A DNA stretch of 64,000 nt from Hofstenia miamia (Eukaryota > Xenacoelomorpha > Acoela > Hofsteniidae): assembly GCA_900660155.1 (NCBI GenBank), contig CABFPE010000509.1, positions 116,967 through 180,966 on the forward strand, read 5' to 3'. Every line of letters starts with the position of its first letter. Positions within the stretch are counted from its first letter, which is position 1. A program made the position numbers and the translations under genes. Under the pieces are notes generated by a model. It saw only the letters and a program-made list of their open reading frames with translations, made no database searches and was not told the origin of the DNA. This document shows positions 36,290 to 64,000 of the stretch, piece by piece.

Positions 36290-36725
36290 ATGAAATGTTC
36301 TTATTTTTTTAAGTATAAATATGGCCGACAATCAATTTCTTTTCTTGATAAGTACTTAAAAGTAAATCCTCGATTACATAAGTTTATTTGTAGCAGTATT
36401 TCCTATCCTAGTTTTCACCGAGCAGCCTCTAATATTTGGAATGATCTAGAAAATGAGATAAGAATAGAAAAAAATTACAAAAAATTTAGAAAAAAATTAA
36501 AAATCAAACTTTTACATCGACAAAATACAATCGGAGACACAAACATGCTTAACACATTTACTGATTTTTTACACTGAGCTCACCACACACATAGACACAC
36601 ACACACACACATTTATTCTATATATATTTTATTATTATTTTGTAAATACATGTATTTGTAGTTTGTAGTTTTTTACTGTTATTTATTTACAGCAATAAAT
36701 TTGCTTTGACTCTTATAAAAACATA
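36290..36725 (+). mobile_element. LINE 3' end, plus strand (same family as 1100-1450)
   Basis: A 95-residue frame holds the C-terminal domain of a LINE polyprotein: FHRAASNIWNDLENEIRIE followed by a lysine-rich KKFRKKLKIKLL helix. Then come a (CA)n tract at about 36585-36612 and a 3' UTR ending GCAATAAATTTGCTTTGAC. The final motif matches the element at 1100-1450. The frame here is intact to its stop, so this is a younger, 5'-truncated insertion. Confidence 0.75.
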
Positions 36726-36729
36726 AAAA

Positions 36730-37785
36730 TACATTATTATTGTTATTAATACTAATAGCTTCAAAAGAATGCCTTACTTTGTCATAAAAAGTTTTCCACA
36801 TACTCGGTTCTTAATCATTCATTATAAGTTTCCAACAATGTTTTAAAATTTACATTATACTCAATTTTCAAAATTATTTTAAAAGCGGAAATCGTAAAGG
36901 AAAAACTGTAGGACCCTATTCTTGAAAATCGAATCTTTGTACAAATGTATTCGGATTTAAATTAGCGCATATCATATAGTTATGAAATTTTATAAATTTC
37001 GGAAAAAGTTAAAAACCAACAGACCGTAAATGGTCAGAATGTGAATGAATCTCTGGGTAATAGGTAGAATTCATAATTGGGAATATGTGCTAGAGAAACA
37101 CCAATAGGATCCCCACAGATCCATAATAGCGGCACAAGTGTACAAAGCAGCAGAATAGAATTGGAATGTTACAGAAAAAGCAAATGAGATGAGAGAGGAG
37201 TTAGCAACGAAACTAGAGATTATGCATCAAAGATAAAAGAATTTACAAGCATAAGAGCTACGGGGAAGGTGAGTAAATTACACGGCAACTTCACGAAGCG
37301 GGACAAATCAGTGTGAACGGTGACAGCCATTAATGCGTTCATTGCTAGTCCAAGAAAGAAATTGTGAAATTTTTTAAAGAAGCTGCTTCTAAAATTGAAG
37401 CTGACATCAACAGTACTGTCGAATTAACTACTGCAGTGACTCAACCATGTTTCATTATCAAATAACAAAACCTACATTTCTATCTCCCTTTTTCTATACA
37501 GATTCGTTAATTAGCATTGCTTTTGGGTTCATATAAACATTGCAGTCACTATTGTTGTTATTAAGGTTACAAATTCTGTAATGTCTAAAACCTCACTACT
37601 AATTAGCCTATTGCGATTAAAAATATACTTGTTTTTCGTTCAGTAGTAACCTTCTGAGACTAAAAGTAAGCGTGAGTCCGACCATGTCAAGAATGCCGAT
37701 TTCAGGGGGAATATGTCTGATTTTGGCCAGTTGTTTTCAGTGTTTGTAAACTACAGGCTTAAGCCATTTCTAACATACTTAGCGC
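36730..37785. other. Intergenic DNA, possible retroelement debris
   Basis: 37060-37440 is less AT-rich and purine-rich but has no open frame of note. 37600-37790, ending TAGCGCTCGAATAAATAAAT, resembles a LINE 3' tail running into a simple repeat, but no protein remnant supports it. Confidence 0.3.
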
Positions 37786-37789
37786 TCGA

Positions 37790-37790
37790 A

Positions 37791-37857
<67 letters not shown>
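37790..37857. repeat. Compound microsatellite (AAAT)n-(AT)n
   Basis: About eight AAAT units followed directly by an AT tract. Possibly the tail of a retroelement insertion. Confidence 0.85.
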
Positions 37858-37859
37858 GG

Positions 37860-38890
37860 TGAGAAAGCTAACATAAAATTTTGTACTTATATACATAGGT
37901 AACCATGATTATTTTTGCTAATGAATTAAGTATGCTGGATTTAAACGAAACTCCACATACAGCTGGAGGTATCAGATGCAAAATACAACTTTCCCTTTCG
38001 AGGAACTAAGGAAAATGATGTTTCTAAACTTCGAAAATATCTATTCCTTGTTCTTTCAGAATCTTCCACACGTGCTCAACAATATCAAATTATGCACGGA
38101 ATAATGGGATAAAGAGCGTTATCTTGTTAAAACAAAGAGCCACAGTAAATGCTTAGAGATACATAGCTCAAATATTTTTCTTTAATGACTACTATACACA
38201 TTTCAGTAGACCTGAACCAGGTCGCGATGCCGTGGAGAAAAATTTGCATCGAATGTCATAAGTTTTGTGCTTACCTTTAAAAATATTTGAGTTGTAACGT
38301 AGGCACCGCCTAGACGATCGTTTTTAACAATTTCAATTTCTTTTATTAAAATTTCATGAAGAAACAGATTATTGGCAAAGGTTGTTCTTGGTTATTATCT
38401 AGAAATATATTTCGGAGTAATGTTTTCCGGGAATAAATTTACCCATAAATTCCGTCAAATTTTCTTTGAACCTTTAATTTTGCTGACGAAACCGAAACAA
38501 TCGTTTTACAGAAATGAATGTGATGAAAATGTCCAACAAAACGACTTGTTCACTTTGGTGATTTCAATGAATTTAATATCTGGTAAAACTTGCATTGTAT
38601 GACCTGCACTGTACTTAGCAAATTCATTTCAACACTAATACCTAGCGCGGAAAATATACTATAAAATGCAATACTTGTAACACTCAAAATATCACCTTTC
38701 TACAAACTGATCGATGCCTGCTTCTCGCAAGCACACAGTGCATCTGTAAATAAGCAAAATATGTATATATAACCCTATTGAAATTGTAAAAAGTTTGACG
38801 TCAAAAGGAACCCAGCATGCCAAAACATAGAACAAGTCGTCCAGAAATTTGTGTAAGCTATTTATAATTTAAAAAATATTGAAATAATGT
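37860..38890. other. Intergenic DNA, no gene recognised
   Basis: The frame 38372-38602 does not resemble a known family, and its neighbourhood shows no splice context. Confidence 0.4.
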
Positions 38891-38897
38891 ATTGAAA

Positions 38898-38949
<52 letters not shown>

Positions 38950-39062
38950 TNNNNNNNNNNNNNNNNNNNNNNNNNNNNNNNNNNNNNNNNNNNNNNNNNN
39001 NNNNNNNNNNNNNNNNNNNNNNNNNNNNNNNNNGTAGTAGTAGTAGTAGTAGTAGTAGTAGT
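38898..39062. repeat. (TAG)n microsatellite containing an 83-base assembly gap
   Basis: TAG units run on both sides of Ns at 38951-39033. The true array length is unknown. Further TAG tracts occur at about 39344-39354 and 40562-40584, flanking the LINE remnant between them. Confidence 0.95.
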
Positions 39063-39349
39063 ATATTTACATATTCGAATAAATAATAGATTTATGAAAT
39101 TTTCTTGGTCCTTAACGGCGGCTTCAATATAATAATTTACCTGGCGTGATTAAAGATGCAAAATGTTATCAAAAAATCTTAATACGCAAATCTGTAATAA
39201 CTTAAGAACTGAATATCCTCGCAAAAATTATTCCTGAAATTTGAAAGTTCCATAGGTATAAAGGCATGCTTAGTTTGGTATGAAATTTATGGTACTGCTT
39301 TGTGTAGTTTATAGATGCTAATAAATGCATTTAAATAGTCAATAGTAGT

Positions 39350-40480
39350 AGTATATGACATTGAACAATGGCGGGATAGTCCAAATAAGTCTAAGGATGT
39401 AGCTGCTGCATTTATCGATCTCTCAAAGGCTTTTGATAGCATTTGCTATGCTATCTTGCTACAAATACTGGCAAATACTTCTAATTGAAAGTTTTTTACT
39501 TGACCGACACCAGGTTGTAAAAGTTGGAAATTACCAATCCTGTTACATGAATAGTAAACGAGGAGTTCCTCAGGGATTAATAATTGGTCCACTACTTTGT
39601 AACATATACGTAAATGACTTGTCAGACTCCCTTTCACATTATAACAATACAATATGCAGATGATACTTGCATCTATTCTAGTTGCCTCAATAAGCTCATG
39701 TGCACACAATTTTTAACTGCTGATCTAATTGAAATGAAAAATTGGTTTGATAGAAACCAACTTCATTTAAATGTCAGCAAATCGCAATCTTTAATTTTGC
39801 ATACCTCATGAAAAATAGATAATTCGGGCCAGTTTAAGCTCAACATTTATGATCACGAACTCACTAACACCGAAAAGGCACCTATCTCAGTGTTACCTTC
39901 AACGAAATCCTTTGATTTCTCAGAATTCCTCAATACCAAAATTAGAAAACTATTTTCAATGCAACCTTAAATTTGTTAAGGAACTGTATACCAAAACCAA
40001 TTCTAATAAATTTTTGTAGTCAACCTATACGGTTTTATCAATTATGCCACCTTTCTAACACTAGGTAAATACTCTATGAAATGTAAGAAAATTGACACGT
40101 CTAACTGGGCAATTGGACATATTGCAAATTTTCCAAAGTTAGCCACTTTTATAAGCAATTTCGCATCCTAAGGCCAACCAAATATGTATTGTACTTAACA
40201 TATTTATATTTTATTTTGGTTACCTCTGGTAAAAATGATGCTTTTCCTAATGGAACCAATGATAAACTTAAGTACAACTCAAGACAAAAAAAGTACATTC
40301 AATTGGAGCAAATTAAAAACACCTATGCTTTCAATTACTTTTTTATACAAGCATCAGAAATCTTTGTTTGCCATACGAATTTAGAGAAAATTCAATGTCA
40401 AAAAGACATTCAAAAGTACTATTTTGACTTATGTGACACTAGAAAAGAATATTCGCAAAATTTTCATGTTGCTTAACTAT
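39350..40480 (+). mobile_element. LINE reverse transcriptase remnant between TAG tracts
   Basis: Plus-strand pieces of one reverse transcriptase in slightly shifted frames: FIDLSKAFDSI near 39410 (first catalytic Asp), KRGVPQGLIIGPLLCNIYVN near 39560, IQYADDTCIYSS at 39640 (intact YADD) and NWFDRNQLHLNVSKSQSLIL at 39740. This is the palm and thumb of a Jockey/CR1-like LINE. The downstream frame 40189-40476 may be more of its decayed C-terminus. A (TAG)n tract follows at 40562, plausibly its 3' tail. Confidence 0.8.
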
Positions 40481-40559
40481 TCTGCTGCAAATCTTGATCG
40501 CTTTATTTGTAAACACATACTTTAGTTTATAGAATTACTTTTAAAGAAAGTATTTGAAT

Positions 40560-40880
40560 TGTAGTAGTAGTAGTAGTAGTAGTAAAACGTTTAATTATAA
40601 AATCATGTAAGTAGGTACGAGTAATTACAAATTTGATAATTTAAACACCATGGGGAAAACTGCTTTTTACTGAGTGTCAGTCTATATAGTTCCTCTCTAT
40701 ATCTTTTTAATTTAACAGGAAGTAAGCTGTTCAGATGATGCCTATTGTCCACTTTCCGAAAAAGTCTCAAAGCAGATTAATCCTTCTTAAGGCAAAGACA
40801 GTTTTAGTAGTTGGGGTGATTTTACGTTCAGCACAGTTGATAACATTTTATATCTTCCTGGTACATTTATCACTCATCCC
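40560..40880 (-). other. Possible minus-strand retroelement C-terminal remnant
   Basis: On the minus strand the translation around 40840-40600 reads TTKTVFALRRINL, KVDNRHHLNSLLP and ELYRLTLSKKQFSPWCL, protein-like but with stops. It resembles C-terminal segments of LINE or other retroelement polyproteins without a firm assignment. Confidence 0.3.
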
Positions 40881-40882
40881 AA

Positions 40883-41146
40883 CTAAAAGAGGTATACATA
40901 AAATTTAACCTCTAAACACTGAGTGCAAATCACGGGCAGAACAAATATTCCTTCAAACGTCGTAAGATTGTGAGACGTGATGAGGCTTTTTTTACACATG
41001 GTGTCAACAACATTGTCCGTAGTATCAATATTATCAGGTAAAACATGAACAGTGGGGCGCTTTTTTGTGATGATGACCATTTGTTGCGACTTTTTTGCAC
41101 GATAGTTATATTCTACTTGTGTGGATAAATTAGCAATTTCTAACAT
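40883..41146 (-). CDS. Uncharacterised open frame, possible first exon (87 aa)
   Basis: Minus-strand frame starting MLEIANLSTQVEYNYRAKKS, with polar, protein-like composition (for example RPTVHVLPDNIDTTDN). A donor-like GAG|GTTAAA occurs near its end at about 40906. It may be an exon or part of the retroelement debris just downstream. Not recognised. Confidence 0.25.
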   Translation of the reverse strand: MLEIANLSTQVEYNYRAKKSQQMVIITKKRPTVHVLPDNIDTTDNVVDTMCKKSLITSHNLTTFEGIFVLPVICTQCLEVKFYVYLF

Positions 41147-41149
41147 TGC

Positions 41150-42280
41150 TTAATCTGAAAGAATATGAAATCCCATGACATTGCTGTTTTCAAATATAAA
41201 AATTTAATTTAATTTCTAGGCCTACCAGGGAAAGAATCCACGTAAATTAATTTCTAGCGTATCAATGTTGTCATCTCACGTGCGATGTGGAAGTGCAACA
41301 GGAAATCATGAATTCAACTAATTCTTACATGTCACTATTATTATTTCGCATTGTATTTCGTATTATTGCGGTTGAGACTATTTCGTTTCAAATAAATATG
41401 CTTCCCCAAAACCAAAATAAAAAAATTAACACTATCACGTGCAAAACGGTAAATATTAGACACAACGGAACAGGTAAAAAATAACAACTAGCTGGTTTTA
41501 TACAAGTGATCATTAATGCCGCATTTAATCAGGTAACTGAATTTAGCTTAACTTATCTAAGTAGTAACTCACATTTAACAGCATACAAATTTAAGAAAGC
41601 ATGTACACATTTTCATGTTAAATGTGCAAATGTAATTGTTTATTTTGGTGCATCATTAATTGCAAAATTCGTGAGAGGAGCTAAAGTTGAAGTACTTACG
41701 TCATAATTTGTTAATGACGTTAAACTACAAAATTTTGACAATTAGTAAACATTTTCGATTTGAATGGATTCGAGTGCTCAAAAGAATGTTTATTGCTAAT
41801 GAAATTATGGAGCTCAAACGAAAAGCTGGTAAAACATGCATAAGATTCTCTACAAAATTTAAATTCATGATTGTCATATTTAATATTAACTTATTAGCAG
41901 CAAATTTTTTCCAACACTGCTTATCTAAAAAATCACATTTTGATACACAATGTATTTTATAGTTGGTAAAAGATCATATCAAAAATCTATAAAAATTGTA
42001 ACAACACAAATCCTAATTGATGACGTCAATTTATTACGTAAATTTGATTGTTTTTGTCTCATATTTGGAAGAAGAGTGGTAAATAATATCATGGTTACCT
42101 CGAAAAGAATAAATTAGTCTTTAAAAGTTGATTATATAATATATTAAAAAATATAATTTTATTTTTATAAAAATAAATTAAATTAAAAATATAATAATAA
42201 TTTTTAGTAAAACCACAATATTTGAAGACATTTTATTATAATCGCCACTAAAAATATATAGTGGCTAGAAATTTTCCGAA
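41150..42280. other. AT-rich DNA upstream of eIF4A
   Basis: Presumed to include the eIF4A promoter. Frames at 41287, 41506 and 41687 are AT-driven and unrecognised. Confidence 0.35.
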
Positions 42281-42287
42281 ACAAAGT

Positions 42288-60536
<18,249 letters not shown>

Positions 60537-60612
60537 ACATGTAAAAAGTTTCGCTACAAAATTATTGGTGAAATATAAAAATAGAAAAATGTTTGTGTTA
60601 ATTTGACATGAT

Positions 60613-60618
60613 AATAAA
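60613..60618 (+). terminator. eIF4A polyadenylation signal
   Basis: AATAAA about 77 bases after the eIF4A stop codon. Confidence 0.6.
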
Positions 60619-60619
60619 T

Positions 60620-61490
60620 TTTGTCGAATTTATGTTTTTGATGTTATTTTAAATATTGGTGCATCTAGATTTATAGTAAATATTGTCGTATTTTTATTGT
60701 ATAATGTTGATTGATTACTTTGATTATACTTTCTTTGGATTTAATTACTCGAAATTATGCTTGTATCAATTTAATGTATATTTCGGGGTTGCCACTTGGT
60801 CGCTTTCATGTAACTTTTGGACTCTTTTTGATTACTTTTTTATTAGCTTAAATTTGTTTAATTGCACATCTAAATTTAGCATTAATTAATGAGATATGCT
60901 ATTTAGTGGAATAAGAAGACAATGTTCATAAATTTGGAAGAAAAAATTTAGTAGCTGAAAAGCAGTAGTCAAAATTTCTTGCTTCGAAGCCAGAGATTCT
61001 CGCCTCTCCAATTTTGTTTCAAAGATTTATTTCCATTTATTTTAAACAGGTTCTTTATATCCAAAATTACCTAGTTGCGTTTTCTTTGAATGAAGTGGCA
61101 ACTCTGGTATATTTAAACGTTTTTATAACAGCATTGGCTAAAATTATATTTCGTTTATCTCGGCAGTGTTGAAATGCTTCCTTCCAAATTTGGTGGAATT
61201 TGGTTGATAACTTTACTAATTGATTTTCAACTATCGAGTAGAATGGTAAGTGAGCTTTTGTAGATGTTCTTACTCAGTTGACGAAAGTAAATAATCCTAC
61301 CTTAGATATCATTTAGCGTATATAAGCACTAAGTCAAGTTTGGGCAACGTGAACATTTATGAATGTACGGCAGGAAGATCTTGGGTAAGCAAAGAGTGAA
61401 ATCCGCTGATTGATCCAAATATCTATACATGCAATGAACTTGTGGACAAAAAATTCACGATGTTATTTAAATGAGTTTTATATGAAATGA
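60620..61490. other. Intergenic DNA downstream of eIF4A
   Basis: No gene recognised; the frame 60683-60889 is a low-complexity Phe/Tyr/Leu-rich run. Confidence 0.5.
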
Positions 61491-61494
61491 AATA

Positions 61495-62886
61495 TCTAAT
61501 TTTGAGTTGCTTTTTACAATATAAAATACTGTTTACCACTCTAAATAGCGACAAACAATAGAAATAAAGGAAAATATTTACAAAAATAATTTCAATTACT
61601 AGCTTGGCCCACAGCGAATTTAGGTTAGATGCGGTCTATTGAATAATCGCTATTATAAAATTTAAAACTTCGTCATTTGTATTCAAGCCTTTCCATTGTA
61701 TAACTTAGATGTACACCGGCCGAATGTTTCAGGCCCGTCCCGTTAACTATTATTTCGAGCCCGGGTTGGAATTTTTGCACCCTGTTTTCGGCCCGTCAAA
61801 ATGTATCTATCGATTTCAACACATTGATTTTTGGCTGTAGCACTGAGTTCAATTTGACTACTCTCTTTCTGACTGAGGAAAAGTTGCTTGGGTGGCATAT
61901 ATCTTCAATGCAATGTCACATAGTTAGATATGTGCTTCTATTGGGATTTCAAACATGTATATTTACAAGCTTGTTACAATTCATTTTATTTGGCCCGTTT
62001 TTTGTCCGTAATTTTATAAATCTTGGTCCCAGTCCGTGTCCATCTCTGGTATAACTACGGAAGTATTTTTTAGTTTCGTTTTTGAATACTCTTAAATTAT
62101 TAATTTATTTTATAGATTTAGGTAAATTATTCCATATATTTATTGATGTGTTGAATGGAATTTTTCATTATTTTCTTGTTATAGGGAAGAGGCTTAATTT
62201 TTATGTTTCTATGATTGTTTAAGCAATATTTTAGAGGATAGAAAGTTGGATTTGTGGTATGGAACAACAATATTATTAAATATTTTAAAGAAAGTAGTTA
62301 ATGTTTTATAAATAAGGCATTGTGGATTTAGAAAAGTTTTTGTAAATTTCTTGATTTCTGTATTTCTGTTATATACATAATTAACTGCTATTTTTATAGG
62401 CCATTTTATTTGCACATTGAATTTATTCAAGTTGTTGATTTATGTTGGTATGCAGTATGTTTCCGTAATTAAAATGACTTAGTATTAATGTGTGGATTAA
62501 TTGAATTTTTGCTGTGGTTAGAAGCTGTTGTAATAGATTGCTAAGAGCCTTAATTAAATAACCATTTTCTTAATAACACTAGTTATTTGTTTTGTAAATT
62601 AAGTTGAGAATATAAATTGATACCTATATATTTAAAAAATTAACTTGTTCTTTTGTATGTGTCATTAAATTTCAATTTAAATTTTGAACTATTTGTGGAA
62701 TTATTGTTAGATTTAGGTCTAATTAAGCAAAATTGAGTGTTAGATGGGTTTATTCTTAGTTTTAGTGAAGCAAAATATTGTGCAAGATGAGTGAAATTTT
62801 CTGTGAGAACTTTTATAGCAATTTCAGAAGACTTGTGTGAACAAAATAGCAAACAAATAGCATAGTATCATGAGTGTAAATGATTC
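61495..62886 (-). mobile_element. LINE, 5'-truncated, minus strand (family B, copy 2)
   Basis: Minus strand, in order: a degraded active-site box IYTHDTMLF (62840-62870, where YADDT is expected), YFASLKLRINPSNTQFCLI (62700-62780, thumb), IQLIHTLILSHFNYGNILHT (62440-62540) and SINIWNNLPKSIK (near 62130), then the 3' UTR down to about 61495, matching copy 1 at 22505-23060. It contains a nested hAT MITE (61706-62048) and roughly 110 bp of other extra DNA at about 61575-61685. Homology stops at about 62886, where the plus-strand SGNH reading frame region begins. Confidence 0.8.
61706..62048. mobile_element. hAT MITE nested in the LINE
   Basis: The 343-bp insertion is flanked by GTATAACT on both sides (61698-61705 and 62049-62056), a perfect 8-bp duplication. 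The right end reads inverted CAGAGATGGACACGG and the left TAGATGTACACCGG, so the leftmost bases are eroded. It contains GGCCCGT phrases at both ends. The empty site is seen in LINE copy 1 near 22708. Confidence 0.88.
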
Positions 62887-62889
62887 CGT

Positions 62890-63888
62890 AGCGTTCAGTT
62901 GGTCCCTCTGAGCGCGGTATAATTCGTTCTCTCGGTAGTGAGGATTTCATAACGGGACAACGGAGCCGCATTACATTTGCAAAGTTACTCGCACCATTCA
63001 GCAATCTTTCCAAAGAGGATTTACTTACCATTCATAAGCTGCTTTACAAACTACAGGAAGATACTGCTATACAGTTGAATCAAGCAATTCAAGTCAACCC
63101 TACAGTATCAAACAGTGAATAGCAAACATTGGATTATGAATCACATTTGAAGACCCTCACACTCAAAGAACTACAGCCAAAAAAAACTCAGAAGTGATGC
63201 CGACATTTTATTCATTGGTACCTCGATGTTCAAATACTTACGAGCTCCTGGTCTGATCAGAAAACGAACAGTTGCTGTACATTCTTACCGAGGTGCCACC
63301 ATTGATGTGATTACCGATTTAGTCAAGAAGTACCAACGCACTGCCAACGTAAAGAACATAGTCATTACAGTCGGTAGGAATGACATTATGAAGAATAGAA
63401 CTGAGTATACTTCAATGTTTAAAGATCTATTTAATGCTGTCCGTGTTTCTTTTCCGTCTGCTAAGCTCTACTTAGAAGTGGCAGCATTCCCTCATTGCAA
63501 TCGATTAACCAAGAAGGCCATGGAACTAAATCTCCTTATTCAACAAAATTCAAAAAACTTGCAGTATGAAATTTTTCACAGTTATAAGTCTTTTTGTTTG
63601 GGTAAACAGATTATTGAAAAATATTTCGCAAAAGATGGGGTACATTTATCTAACGCAGGCTACGGAAATCTTGCACGCTTTATCAAAGCCTTTTTTGATC
63701 AATCACCGCGAGCGCAAACCGCATTCCAACCGCGTTTCCAATCCAAGAAATCACAGTATGATGCCGAACGACACCCCGCCACGTCGCCGATTATCACGCC
63801 GAGTTTCCACCGCAATAATTACGGAAGCTACGCAGAAGTTACCGCAAAGCCGCCGCCGCAATTAACTACAGCAAAATATCAAAGCTAA
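62890..63888 (+). mobile_element. Retroelement ORF with SGNH-hydrolase-like domain (frameshifted)
   Basis: An N-terminal part reads SEDFITGQRSRITFAKLL and NLSKEDLLTIHKLLYKLQED (62930-63075), then a stop (TAG at 63119), then a -/+ frame change near 63185. The C-terminal 240 codons are open to TAA at 63886-63888, starting about SDADILFIGTSMFKYLRA. SGNH blocks are visible: GTS (block I, GDS usually; Ser kept), VGRND (block III, G-x-N-D) and DGVHLS (block V, D-x-x-H). After about residue 180 a Pro/Ser/Arg-rich tail ends SYAEVTAKPPP. SGNH/esterase-like domains are known in ORF1 proteins of CR1-group LINEs; the ORF2 would lie beyond the right edge. A host gene is less likely given the broken N-terminal half. 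Confidence 0.65.
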
Positions 63889-63889
63889 G

Positions 63890-64000
63890 AAACTTTTTAC
63901 TTTATATTTAAATATGTGTAATTTTACTACTCTCAGGCTATGGATATACCTATATATGCATATGTAATTTATGCTGTCTAAAATTTGAAAATACCTTGAG
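63890..64000. other. Right edge of window
   Basis: AT-rich sequence after the SGNH frame; nothing recognised before the window ends. Confidence 0.4.

Noticed and set aside
38898-39062. Regular short repeat that might suggest a CRISPR-like array
   Set aside because: It is a trinucleotide microsatellite with no spacers, in a eukaryotic genome.

Overview
This is AT-rich eukaryotic nuclear DNA from an animal. Coding sequence is broken by GT-AG introns, there are LDL-receptor class A repeats, NTF2 and eIF4A genes are present, and most of the rest is decayed transposable elements. There is no bacterial or phage gene organisation. The proteins are diverged and the transposon types are ones common in cnidarians and other invertebrates, but I cannot name the species. 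Single Ns (11, 18950, 52355) and an 83-base gap (38951-39033) show it is a draft scaffold.

Layout. 1-688: two exons of an LDLa-repeat protein that enters from the left. 690-9180: gene-poor, with a LINE 3' end and two non-autonomous DNA elements (hAT-type and pogo/Tc1-type). 9184-9747: a tight divergent pair of small membrane-protein genes. 9750-15400: a transposon graveyard, including a 1.34-kb Tc1 element with both ends. 17262-24172: a five-exon (one exon not found) C22orf15/CXorf65-family gene whose introns hold a 3-kb Chapaev-like element and a LINE fragment. 24788-26005: a Tc1/mariner element. 29480-34110: two different non-LTR retrotransposon remnants with a MITE between them. 35310-35799: a complete two-exon NTF2 gene on the minus strand. 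36290-41150: more LINE remnants and TAG microsatellites around the assembly gap. 42288-60536: a complete eleven-exon eIF4A gene. 61495-64000: a minus-strand LINE with a nested hAT MITE, abutting a plus-strand retroelement ORF with an SGNH-hydrolase domain.

The host genes (LDLa protein, 88-aa membrane protein, 64-aa ORF, C22orf15-like, NTF2, eIF4A) are not functionally linked as an operon would be; eIF4A acts in translation initiation and NTF2 in Ran import. Their introns have two size classes: very short (38-51 nt) and kilobase introns that are essentially transposon landing sites. The 10.5-kb eIF4A intron 3 holds a possible solo LTR and piggyBac, hAT and two Tc1/mariner remnants, all three transposase types lying antisense to the gene.

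I did not find a convincing undescribed biological system. The most unusual items are the eIF4A with an Arg/Tyr/Asp-rich N-terminal extension and altered core residues, the Chapaev-like element with long terminal inverted repeats and a 4-bp duplication, the divergent small-gene pair, and the frameshifted SGNH ORF at the right edge.
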